A DNA stretch of 8,848 nt. Source: Thermoleophilia bacterium (GTDB lineage Bacteria; Actinomycetota; Thermoleophilia; Gaiellales; Gaiellaceae). The number at the start of each line of letters is the position of its first letter. Position 1 is the stretch's first letter. The position numbers and the translations under genes were made by a program. The DNA is taken from contig JAICVP010000074.1 in NCBI GenBank assembly GCA_025935275.1, forward strand, positions 1-8,848, in the 5' to 3' direction. Below the pieces are notes generated by a model. That model was not told the origin of the DNA and ran no database searches. It worked only from the letters and a program-made list of their open reading frames with translations. Positions 1-5,115 of this stretch are shown piece by piece.

Positions 1-2
1 AG

Positions 3-551
3 TGGGTCGGCTTCTACGAGCGCGTCTTCGGGATGACCAACATCCTCCACTTCGGCGACGACCAGATCCAGACCGAGTACTCGGCGCTCATGTCCAAGGT
101 GATGTCGGACGGCGAGGGAAAGATCAAGTTCCCGATCAACGAGCCGGCGGAGGGCAAGCGCAAGAGCCAGATCGACGAGTACATCGAGTTCTACAACGGA
201 GCCGGCGCGCAGCACATCGCGCTCGCGTCGAGCGACATCGTCGCCACCGTGGAGAGCCTCAAGAGCCGCGGCGTCCTCTTCCTCGACACGCCGGACACAT
301 ACTACGAGGACGCGCCCGACCGGGTGGGAGAGATCGAGGAGGACTACGCCGAGCTCCGCGAACACAAGATCCTCGTCGACCGCGACGACGACGGCTATCT
401 ACTGCAGATTTTCACGAAGACGGCACAGGACCGGCCCACCCTCTTCTTCGAGGTGATCGAGCGCCACGGGGCGCGTGGATTCGGCGACGGGAACTTCAAG
501 GCGCTCTTCGAGGCGATCGAGCGCGAGCAGGCCTTGCGGGGAAATCTGTAA
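3..551 (+). CDS. hppD: 4-hydroxyphenylpyruvate dioxygenase, C-terminal part (5' end outside window)
   Basis: This is the C-terminal 182 residues of HPPD, the Fe(II) enzyme that turns 4-hydroxyphenylpyruvate into homogentisate in tyrosine breakdown. The reading frame is open from the window edge, beginning WVGFYERVFG, so the gene starts upstream. Family landmarks are the second-domain segment with the iron-binding His in GAQHIALA (His codon 213-215), the GYLLQIFTK strand and the FFEVIER segment that carries the Glu ligand. The protein ends with the GNFKALFEAIE-type C-terminal helix that closes the active site in this family. The first iron His should lie just upstream of the window. It stops with TAA at 549-551. 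It fits with the homogentisate dioxygenase and FAH-family hydrolase found further on, the next steps of the pathway. Identification is firm; only the N-terminal half is unseen. Confidence 0.95.
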   Translation, partial: WVGFYERVFGMTNILHFGDDQIQTEYSALMSKVMSDGEGKIKFPINEPAEGKRKSQIDEYIEFYNGAGAQHIALASSDIVATVESLKSRGVLFLDTPDTYYEDAPDRVGEIEEDYAELREHKILVDRDDDGYLLQIFTKTAQDRPTLFFEVIERHGARGFGDGNFKALFEAIEREQALRGNL

Positions 552-589
552 CACCAGCTACACTTAAAGCGATAACCAGGGCGAGTACC

Positions 590-605
590 GGAGGTTCACA
601 CCTTC
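590..605 (+). promoter_or_regulatory. Small alternative hairpin competing with the cold-shock leader stem
   Basis: GGAGGT at 590-595 can pair with ACCTTC at 600-605 (six pairs, one G-U) around a 4-nt loop. The ACCTTC strand is also part of the 5' arm of the long hairpin at 598-637, and GGAGGT occurs again at 630-635 inside the SD. The two copies therefore compete for the same partner, and forming this small hairpin would free the SD. The pairing is seen in the sequence; the switching role is inferred. Confidence 0.35.
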
Positions 606-637
606 TTACCCGTTCGAGCACAAGGGTAAGGAGGTGT
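598..637 (+). promoter_or_regulatory. Cold-shock gene leader hairpin that buries the SD and is followed by poly-T
   Basis: Bases 598-611 pair with 624-637 in a continuous 14-bp stem with a single G-U pair (604 with 631) and a 12-nt loop (612-623). The 3' arm contains the whole SD AAGGAGGTG (628-636), so ribosome access to the cold-shock gene is blocked when the stem forms. Seven T residues (637-643) follow the stem directly, and the ATG comes next at 644. Stem plus T-tract has the form of an intrinsic terminator, so the element could end hppD transcription, attenuate csp transcription, act as a cold-sensitive translational gate, or combine these. Transcripts starting inside 612-627 would escape it. 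Structure is certain on paper; function is inferred from position and from the known leader control of E. coli cspA. Confidence 0.75.
628..636 (+). promoter_or_regulatory. Ribosome binding site of the cold-shock gene, inside a hairpin arm
   Basis: AAGGAGGTG is a near-perfect anti-SD match that ends 7 nt before the ATG at 644. It fixes the start of the cold-shock gene and lies wholly within the 3' arm of the 598-637 stem. Confidence 0.85.
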
Positions 638-643
638 TTTTTT

Positions 644-850
644 ATGGCAACCGGAACCGTCAAGTGGTTCAACGATTCGAAGGGCTATGGCTTCATCAGC
701 CCGGACGAGGGCGACAAGGATCTCTTCGTCCACCACTCGAACATCGCCGGCGACGGCTTCAAGTCCCTCACCGAGGGCGCGAAGGTCGAGTACGAGGCCC
801 GCGAGGGCCAGAAGGGGCCTGAGGCGACGAACGTCGCCCCGGTCCAGTAG
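644..850 (+). CDS. Cold-shock domain protein (CspA family)
   Basis: This is a 68-residue single cold-shock domain, the usual length for bacterial Csp proteins. Such proteins bind single-stranded RNA or DNA in the cytoplasm, melt RNA structure and aid translation, often during cold or growth resumption. The RNP1 motif KGYGFI is at residues 13-18 and RNP2 (LFVHH) at 27-31; the opening MATGTVKWFN is typical. The start is set by the SD at 628-636. That SD lies inside a long leader hairpin followed by a T-tract, so expression is probably controlled by RNA structure. The stop at 848-850 is followed one base later by the SD of infA, so the two genes are very likely co-transcribed. The family is certain; cold induction of this member is not shown by the sequence. 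Confidence 0.97.
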   Translation: MATGTVKWFNDSKGYGFISPDEGDKDLFVHHSNIAGDGFKSLTEGAKVEYEAREGQKGPEATNVAPVQ

Positions 851-851
851 C

Positions 852-859
852 AAAGGAGG
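852..859 (+). promoter_or_regulatory. Ribosome binding site of infA, pointing to an ATC start
   Basis: AAAGGAGG ends 5 nt before ATC at 865 and 32 nt before the first in-frame ATG at 892. It is the strongest SD match in this stretch. It decides the infA start because it is correctly placed only for the ATC codon. Confidence 0.75.
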
Positions 860-864
860 GCGAC

Positions 865-1086
865 ATCCCGCCCAAGGAAGAAAAGATCGAGATGGAGGGC
901 GAGGTCGTGGAAGCGTTGCGAAACCGCATGTTCCGCATCCTCCTCGACAACGGCCACGAGACCCTCGGCTACACCGCCGGGAAGATGCGCCGCTATCGCA
1001 TCCGCATCTTCCTCGGAGACCGGGTGAAAGTGGAGCTCTCTCCCTACGACCTGGATCGCGGCCGCATCGTCTACCGCTACCGGTAG
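865..1086 (+). CDS. infA: Translation initiation factor IF-1, probable AUC start
   Basis: IF-1 is the small S1/OB-fold factor that occupies the ribosomal A site during initiation. The body is clearly IF-1: EMEGEVVEAL, NGHETLGYTAGKMRRY, then VKVELSPYDL and RGRIVYRYR. Starting at the first ATG (892) gives only 64 residues and loses the first beta strand, whereas the family is about 72 residues long. Upstream in frame, the codons read PPKEEKIE, matching the usual lysine- and glutamate-rich IF-1 N-terminus. There is no ATG, GTG or TTG between the in-frame stop at 820-822 and 892. ATC at 865 gives 73 residues and has an SD 5 nt upstream, so initiation at AUC is the best reading. A sequencing error (ATG read as ATC) or use of ATG 892, with the weak AAGGAAG at 874-880, remains possible. 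The gene lies outside the ribosomal-protein cluster where infA commonly sits, so it may be a second copy. Confidence 0.93.
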   Translation: MPPKEEKIEMEGEVVEALRNRMFRILLDNGHETLGYTAGKMRRYRIRIFLGDRVKVELSPYDLDRGRIVYRYR

Positions 1087-1106
1087 ACCGGTTCGCTGGT
1101 CGCGCA

Positions 1107-1137
1107 CGTACGGCCCGGGTGATACTCGGGCCGTATG
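1107..1137 (+). promoter_or_regulatory. Hairpin enclosing the start codon of the FAH-family gene
   Basis: Bases 1107-1119 pair with 1125-1137 over 13 positions with two G-U pairs (1108 with 1136, 1118 with 1126) and loop TGATA. The ATG at 1135-1137 is fully within the 3' arm. There is no T-tract, so it is a poor intrinsic terminator. It may be a stop for infA transcripts or hinder translation of the next gene on read-through RNA. It would not form on a leaderless transcript that begins at 1135. Confidence 0.45.
1121..1126 (+). promoter_or_regulatory. Possible -10 box for a leaderless FAH-family transcript
   Basis: GATACT resembles TATAAT (four of six) and ends 8 nt before the ATG at 1135, which would place the transcript start at or next to the A of ATG. 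No SD is present upstream of this gene. No convincing -35 is seen. Confidence 0.35.
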
Positions 1138-1935
1138 CGTCTTTGCACGTTCGAAAGTGAGGGGCGCCTCGCGCCCGGGAGGATCGAGGGCGACCGGGTG
1201 GTCGAGCTCGGCGCGTCCTCGCTGGCCGAATGGCTGGGATCCGGCGGGGAGGACGTCGCGGAGCACGCCTTGGCGGGCGTTCGGCTGCGCGCGCCGATCC
1301 CGCAGCCACCCTCCGTCCGCGACTTCTACGCCTTCGAGCAGCACGTCGCGACCGCACGGGCCTCGCGCGGCCTCGAGGTCCCGCCGGAGTGGTACGGCCA
1401 GCCGGTCTTCTACTTCTCCAACCCGGCCGCGATCTTCGGCCCCGACGACGAGATCGCGTTCCCGCCCACGAGCTCGGCCTGGGATTACGAGCTAGAGGTA
1501 GCGGCGGTGGTGGGAGCCGAGGGCCGCATCGCAGGGTTCACGATCCTGAACGACTGGTCCGCCCGCGACCTCCAGCGGGCGGAGATGACCGTCGGGCTCG
1601 GGCCGGCGAAGGGCAAGGACTTTGCGACCTCGATCGGCCCGGTCCTGGTCACACCTGACGAGCTCGGCGACCTCACCCTCGAGATGACCGCCCGGATCAA
1701 CGGCGAGGAGCGCTCCCGCGGCAACCTGGGCGACATCCACTGGCCGTTCGAGGAGCTCTCCGCGCATGCCGCCGCGAGCACGCGGCTCCTCCCCGGAGAC
1801 GTGCTCGGCTCGGGAACGGTCGGGACGGGGTGCATCCTCGAGCACGGGGACGGGCGCTGGCTGCGGCCCGGCGACGAGGTGGAGCTCGAGGTCGAGGGGA
1901 TTGGCGTCCTGCGGAATCGGGTCGCTACGGCTTGA
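1135..1935 (+). CDS. Fumarylacetoacetate hydrolase family protein, probable fumarylacetoacetase
   Basis: This 266-residue protein carries the FAH fold. Conserved positions match the catalytic site of fumarylacetoacetase: Asp63 and His70 in RDFYAFEQH (the metal Asp and general-base His with the same 7-residue spacing), Glu119 and Glu121 in DYELEV, Asp140 in NDWSARDLQ, and the GKDFATSIGP segment. Fumarylacetoacetase cleaves fumarylacetoacetate to fumarate and acetoacetate, the last step of tyrosine breakdown, and HPPD and homogentisate dioxygenase flank the gene. It is shorter than animal FAH (about 420 residues) because the N-terminal SH3-like domain is reduced, as in many bacterial members. 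Related enzymes hydrolyse acylpyruvates or decarboxylate oxaloacetate, so the substrate rests mainly on context and the DFY-H motif. There is no SD; a hairpin covers the start, and a -10-like box suggests a leaderless mRNA. The 3' end overlaps the convergent YrdB gene by 11 nt. Confidence 0.9.
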   Translation: MRLCTFESEGRLAPGRIEGDRVVELGASSLAEWLGSGGEDVAEHALAGVRLRAPIPQPPSVRDFYAFEQHVATARASRGLEVPPEWYGQPVFYFSNPAAIFGPDDEIAFPPTSSAWDYELEVAAVVGAEGRIAGFTILNDWSARDLQRAEMTVGLGPAKGKDFATSIGPVLVTPDELGDLTLEMTARINGEERSRGNLGDIHWPFEELSAHAAASTRLLPGDVLGSGTVGTGCILEHGDGRWLRPGDEVELEVEGIGVLRNRVATA

Positions 1936-2263
1936 ACGCGTAGTTGACGAGCCCGCTCACGAGCGCGACGGCGCCGTAGGCGATGCCGAGCCACAGAGGG
2001 CCGGTCAACGCCAGCCCAACTGCCACGAGCCCGAGAAGAACGAGCTCGATGGCGAGCGCGGCCTCCTTCGACACCTGGATGCGCGGTCTCGGCGAGACGA
2101 AGAGCGCCCAGACCACGATCACGGCCGCGGGCGCCAGCACGGCGAGGTACCAGCGCCCCGCACCGGAGGTGGACTCCCAGCCCCAGTAGGCGGCGCCTGC
2201 CAAAGCGCCCAGCTCGACGACGAAGAACCGGATCGCGAGATTGAGCGCCTTGACGGACTGCAC
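1925..2263 (-). CDS. YrdB family (DUF2568) integral membrane protein
   Basis: This is a 112-residue protein with about four predicted membrane helices, near residues 8-28, 40-56, 68-87 and 90-109. The segments NLAIRFFVVELGALAGAAYWGW, written here as NLAIRFF followed by VVELGAL and YWGW, and the later AIELVLLGLVAVGLAL pattern are typical of the DUF2568/YrdB family; no biochemical role of the family is known to me. The start is GTG at 2261-2263, only 3 nt after the stop of the small MscL-like gene, so the two form one minus-strand unit and this gene is probably translated by coupling, as no SD is evident. Its end overlaps the FAH-family gene on the other strand by 11 nt, so the two convergent transcripts must overlap. 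Family assignment is from memory of its pattern and is fairly sure. Confidence 0.82.
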   Translation of the reverse strand: MQSVKALNLAIRFFVVELGALAGAAYWGWESTSGAGRWYLAVLAPAAVIVVWALFVSPRPRIQVSKEAALAIELVLLGLVAVGLALTGPLWLGIAYGAVALVSGLVNYAFKP

Positions 2264-2266
2264 GGT

Positions 2267-2425
2267 CTAGGCGCGGCCCTCGCGCAGGGCCGCGAGGAGC
2301 TCCTGGTGGCGCCGCTCCTCGTCGGAGGATGTGATCAGGGCGCCGAAGCCGACCCCGAGGACGAACGCGATCGCGAGCTCGACGATGTTGCCGCGCAGGA
2401 GAAAGTCTCGGAACTCCTTGAGCAT
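2267..2425 (-). CDS. MscL-like mini-protein: first membrane helix and C-terminal tail only
   Basis: This 52-residue ORF begins MLKEFRDFLLRGNIVELAIA, a clear match to the N-terminal amphipathic helix and first membrane helix of the large-conductance mechanosensitive channel MscL (usually 120-150 residues). After residue 33 the sequence becomes charged (SSDEERRHQELLAALREG), resembling the cytoplasmic C-terminal helix of MscL. The periplasmic loop and second membrane helix are missing. The other frames nearby do not carry the missing part, so this looks like an internal deletion, not a frameshift. The ATG (2423-2425) has an AGGAGG SD 6 nt upstream, so the short protein is probably made. It cannot be a standard MscL; it may be a remnant, a single-helix membrane peptide, or a partner of a full MscL elsewhere. 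It precedes the YrdB gene by 3 nt. Confidence 0.72.
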   Translation of the reverse strand: MLKEFRDFLLRGNIVELAIAFVLGVGFGALITSSDEERRHQELLAALREGRA

Positions 2426-2431
2426 GGGGGG

Positions 2432-2437
2432 CCTCCT
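2432..2437 (-). promoter_or_regulatory. Ribosome binding site of the MscL-like mini-gene
   Basis: The minus strand reads AGGAGG here, 6 nt before the ATG at 2425. This consensus SD supports real translation of the short ORF and fixes its start. Confidence 0.8.
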
Positions 2438-2466
2438 GGGGAGGGCGTCTGGGATTCGGGCGCGGG

Positions 2467-2472
2467 TATTCT
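2467..2472 (+). promoter_or_regulatory. Possible -10 box for a leaderless hmgA transcript
   Basis: TATTCT fits TANNNT and ends 6 nt before the ATG at 2479; there is no SD. The transcript would then start at or within a base or so of the start codon. No clear -35 is seen in the GC-rich stretch upstream, which also holds the leader of the divergent MscL-like gene. Confidence 0.5.
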
Positions 2473-2478
2473 TGCCTC

Positions 2479-3693
2479 ATGCCGACCTACCAGCGCCTCG
2501 GCCGCGTCCCGCGCAAGAGGCACATCCAGTTTCGCGAGAACGGGACGCTCCTGACCGAGGAGGTCATGGGGCTCGAGGGGTTCTCCGGGAACGAGTCGAT
2601 CCTTTACCACCTCCATTCGCCCTGCCGCGTCAAGGAGATCGGCTCCTTCGAACGGATCGAGCGCGAGGAGTGGGATCCCGGTGCACACCAGCACCGCCAC
2701 TTCCGGACGATGGGCGTCGAGGCCGAGGGCGACGCGATCTCGGGCCGCAAGCTCCTCATGTGGAACGACGACGTCGAGATCGCCCTCTGTCGGCCGAACG
2801 CGGCGATGGAGCACCACTACCGAAATGGCGAGGGCGACGAGGTCGTCTTCGTGCACGAGGGCAAGGGCATTCTCGAGACGATCTTCGGCGACCTGCCCTA
2901 CAGGGACGGCGACTACATCGTCATTCCGCGCGGCACGACCTACCGCTTCGTCCCCGACGGCGAGCAGCGCTACCTCGTCTTCACGTCTCCCGGGCTCGTC
3001 GAGATCCCGCGCCGCTACCGCAACGAGTACGGGCAGCTGCTCGAGCACGCGCCCTACTACCACCGCGACATCCACCCGCCGCTCGAGCTCAAGACCCACT
3101 CGGACCGGGGTGAGCACGTCGTCAAGTTCCGCGTCAAGGACGGCTACCAGACCTACGTCCTGGACTACCACCCGTTCGACGTCGTCGGCTGGGACGGCTA
3201 CGTCTATCCGTGGACGTTCAACATCAACGACTTCGAGCCGATCACCGGCCGGATCCACATGCCGCCGCCCGCCCACCAGACCTTCCAGGGGCGGAACTTC
3301 GTCATCTGCTCGTTCTGCCCGCGCAAGCTCGACTTCGATCCGCTGGCGATCCCGATCCCGTACCACCATTCGAACCTGAACTCGGAGGAGATGATCTATT
3401 ACGTCTCCGGGAACTTCGGCTCGCGCAAGGGGATCGAGATCGGCTCCGTGACGCTGCACCCGTCGGCGATCCCGCACGGGCCGCAGCCTGGCCTCGCGGA
3501 AAAGTCGATCGGCATGACGGAGACGCACGAGCTCGCGGTCATGTGCGACACCTTCCATCCGCTCAAGCTCACGGCGCTCGCCAAGGACACCGAGGATCCG
3601 GCCTACGCGTACTCCTGGTACGAGGAGCCGGATGCGGCCAAGGAAGCGCGAAACGCGGACGAAGATCCCGCCGGAGTAACCTCGCACTTTTGA
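2479..3693 (+). CDS. hmgA: Homogentisate 1,2-dioxygenase
   Basis: This 404-residue Fe(II) dioxygenase opens the ring of homogentisate to give maleylacetoacetate. The iron ligands are readable: His297 and Glu303 in YHHSNLNSEE and His333 in IPHGPQPG. Their spacing (6 and 36 residues) is the same as His335, Glu341 and His371 of the human enzyme. The segment HQTFQGRNFVICSF (266-279), just before the ligands, is another strong family signature. The cupin-type N-terminal half includes EGDEVVFVHEGKG (118-130) and the IPRGTTYRF turn. The length is a little under the human 445. It is the first gene of a six-gene plus-strand unit; its TGA overlaps the TTG start of the next gene. There is no SD, and TATTCT ends 6 nt upstream of the ATG, suggesting a leaderless mRNA. 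With HPPD and the FAH-family gene it makes up most of tyrosine catabolism. Confidence 0.96.
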   Translation: MPTYQRLGRVPRKRHIQFRENGTLLTEEVMGLEGFSGNESILYHLHSPCRVKEIGSFERIEREEWDPGAHQHRHFRTMGVEAEGDAISGRKLLMWNDDVEIALCRPNAAMEHHYRNGEGDEVVFVHEGKGILETIFGDLPYRDGDYIVIPRGTTYRFVPDGEQRYLVFTSPGLVEIPRRYRNEYGQLLEHAPYYHRDIHPPLELKTHSDRGEHVVKFRVKDGYQTYVLDYHPFDVVGWDGYVYPWTFNINDFEPITGRIHMPPPAHQTFQGRNFVICSFCPRKLDFDPLAIPIPYHHSNLNSEEMIYYVSGNFGSRKGIEIGSVTLHPSAIPHGPQPGLAEKSIGMTETHELAVMCDTFHPLKLTALAKDTEDPAYAYSWYEEPDAAKEARNADEDPAGVTSHF

Positions 3694-4325
3694 GCGGGCG
3701 AACGATCGCCGTCGACTTCGACGGCACCGTCACGGAGATGGACCTGCTGGACACGATCGCGCGCGACTTCGGCGACCCGGTCGTCTACCAGGAGGTCGAC
3801 GACGGGCTCGACGAAGGCACGATGCCCCTTCGTGAGGTCATAACCCGCGAGTTCGAGCCGGTCACCGCGCCGCTCGAAGAGGTGGTCCAGTGGGAGCTCG
3901 ACAACGTGCGCGTGCGCGACGGCTTCCGGGACTTCGTCGAGCTTGCCCGCGAGCAGGGCTGGCGCCTCGTGATCGTCTCGAGCGGCTTCCACGAGCTGAT
4001 CGAGCCGATTCTCGAACGGGAGGGCGTGGACGTCGAGCTGCACGCCAACCGCGTCGATCCGAGCACCGACGGCTGGCGCGTGCAGTGGGTGTACGACGCG
4101 ACGTGCGACTCGTGCGGCGAGTCCTGCAAGCGCTCGATCGTCCAGGAGCTCGCCGGGGACGACGAGCTCGTCTACATCGGTGACGGCTACTCGGACCGGT
4201 GCGCGGCCGAGGCGTCCGACAAGGTCTTCGCCACGCGCGGCCTCGCAGACTATCTCGACGAAAAAGGGATCTCCTACGAGCGTTTCGACGACTTCCATGA
4301 TGTCGTCCGCGGTCTCGCTGCCTGA
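3690..4325 (+). CDS. HAD family phosphatase, MtnX-like (HAD-IB type)
   Basis: This 211-residue cytoplasmic hydrolase has the HAD signature: nucleophile Asp9 and acid Asp11 in VDFDGT, the SSG turn at 97-99 in LVIVSSG, Lys147, and Asp165 and Asp169 in IGDGYSD. A cysteine-rich segment CDSCGESCK (139-147) just before the lysine resembles MtnX, the phosphatase of methionine salvage (2,3-diketo-5-methylthiopentyl-1-phosphate), and related phosphoserine-phosphatase-like enzymes. The three cysteines could bind a metal or form a disulfide. No other methionine-salvage gene is present, so the substrate is open. The start is TTG at 3690-3692: the frame is open further upstream, but homology begins here and TTG overlaps the hmgA stop in the form TTGA. 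Only a distant GGAG (3673-3676) is seen, so translation is probably coupled to hmgA. It overlaps the next gene by 29 nt. Confidence 0.85.
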   Translation: MSGRTIAVDFDGTVTEMDLLDTIARDFGDPVVYQEVDDGLDEGTMPLREVITREFEPVTAPLEEVVQWELDNVRVRDGFRDFVELAREQGWRLVIVSSGFHELIEPILEREGVDVELHANRVDPSTDGWRVQWVYDATCDSCGESCKRSIVQELAGDDELVYIGDGYSDRCAAEASDKVFATRGLADYLDEKGISYERFDDFHDVVRGLAA

Positions 4326-5115
4326 GCCGTACGACTGGGCGCTCTCGACCGAACGCTTCCGTGCGTTCGGTCCGGATCTCGCCAACCTCTGGCACGAGGG
4401 CGGCGTCCACCGCGTTTTCGGCGGCACGGAGGTCCGGATCGAAGAGGCACCCGGCGGCGTCCGCGTCGAGCCCGCGCAGCCGGGGCTCGAAGGCCAGGTG
4501 CGCCACTATCTCGGCGGCCCGTTCGACCTCGACCCGTTCTACGCCTTCGCGGACACCGAGCCCGTCCTCGCCGGCATCGTCACCCGGCTGCGCGGCTTCC
4601 GTCCGCCGCTCTCGCCGGATCCGTACGAGACCCTTGTCTCGGCGATCACGGCGCAGCAGATCTCCCTTCGGGCGGCCTTCGCCGTGCGGAACCGCTTCGT
4701 GGAGGCCTTCGGCGTGAAGGCGGGGCTCGCGTATGCCTTTCCCACGCGGGAGCGGGTGGCCCTCGCCGGGCCCGAAGAGATCGTCGCGCTCGGCTTCTCG
4801 CGCCGAAAGGCCGAGTACGCGATCGGGATCGCGCGGAGCGACCTCGACCTCGACGGCCTCTCCGCGCTTTCCGACGACGAGGTCAAGTCGGCGCTCACCG
4901 CTCTGCCCGGAATCGGGGAGTGGACCGCGGACTGGTTCCTGGCGCGCCACCTGGCGCGGCCCGACGCCTGGCCCGCCGGAGACCTCGGCCTGCGGAAAGC
5001 CGTGCTCCACTTCTACGGCGAGGAGGACACCCGCGCTGCCGGCGACCGCTTCCCCGGCTTCCGTAACCTGGCGGCGCACTACCTGCTCACGGGCCATAGG
5101 GTTCTCGCCGGATGA
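4297..5115 (+). CDS. DNA-3-methyladenine glycosylase II-like protein (HhH-GPD, AlkA type)
   Basis: This 272-residue protein belongs to the helix-hairpin-helix GPD base-excision glycosylases, which remove alkylated bases from DNA. The core signatures are SAITAQQISL (115-124), the hairpin LPGIGEWTADWFLAR (203-217) and PAGDLGLRKAV (226-236), where Asp229 is the expected catalytic aspartate (AlkA Asp238). There is no C-terminal Cys4 iron-sulfur cluster, which argues against Nth or MutY. The N-terminal 100 residues correspond to the AlkA_N-like region. Two consecutive ATG codons (4297, 4300) are possible starts; both overlap the phosphatase gene (26-29 nt) and neither has a good SD. Its TGA overlaps the ATG of the next gene (ATGA at 5112-5115). 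Why a repair enzyme is coupled to homogentisate breakdown is unclear; the context may be only operonic. Confidence 0.9.
   Translation: MMSSAVSLPEPYDWALSTERFRAFGPDLANLWHEGGVHRVFGGTEVRIEEAPGGVRVEPAQPGLEGQVRHYLGGPFDLDPFYAFADTEPVLAGIVTRLRGFRPPLSPDPYETLVSAITAQQISLRAAFAVRNRFVEAFGVKAGLAYAFPTRERVALAGPEEIVALGFSRRKAEYAIGIARSDLDLDGLSALSDDEVKSALTALPGIGEWTADWFLARHLARPDAWPAGDLGLRKAVLHFYGEEDTRAAGDRFPGFRNLAAHYLLTGHRVLAG

Noticed and set aside
559..564. TACACT as a -10 box for the cold-shock gene
   Set aside because: The only -35 candidate (TTGCGG, 534-539) is 19 nt away and matches poorly, so the promoter cannot be assigned with confidence.
2..643. Fusion of an upstream frame with the cold-shock protein (282-codon open frame)
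   Set aside because: The part before 644 is the shifted shadow of hppD and the leader; the strong SD at 628-636 marks the ATG at 644 as the true start.
2272..2294. 9-bp perfect inverted repeat with 5-nt loop near the end of the mini-MscL gene
   Set aside because: It lies within codons, is almost all G and C and has no T-tract. Such repeats arise by chance in GC-rich sequence, so I do not call it a terminator.
2335..3687. 450-codon open frame on the minus strand
   Set aside because: It lies opposite hmgA, which has clear iron ligands and motifs. The antisense product is rich in Arg, Val and Asp with no family resemblance, as expected for the shadow frame of a GC-rich gene.
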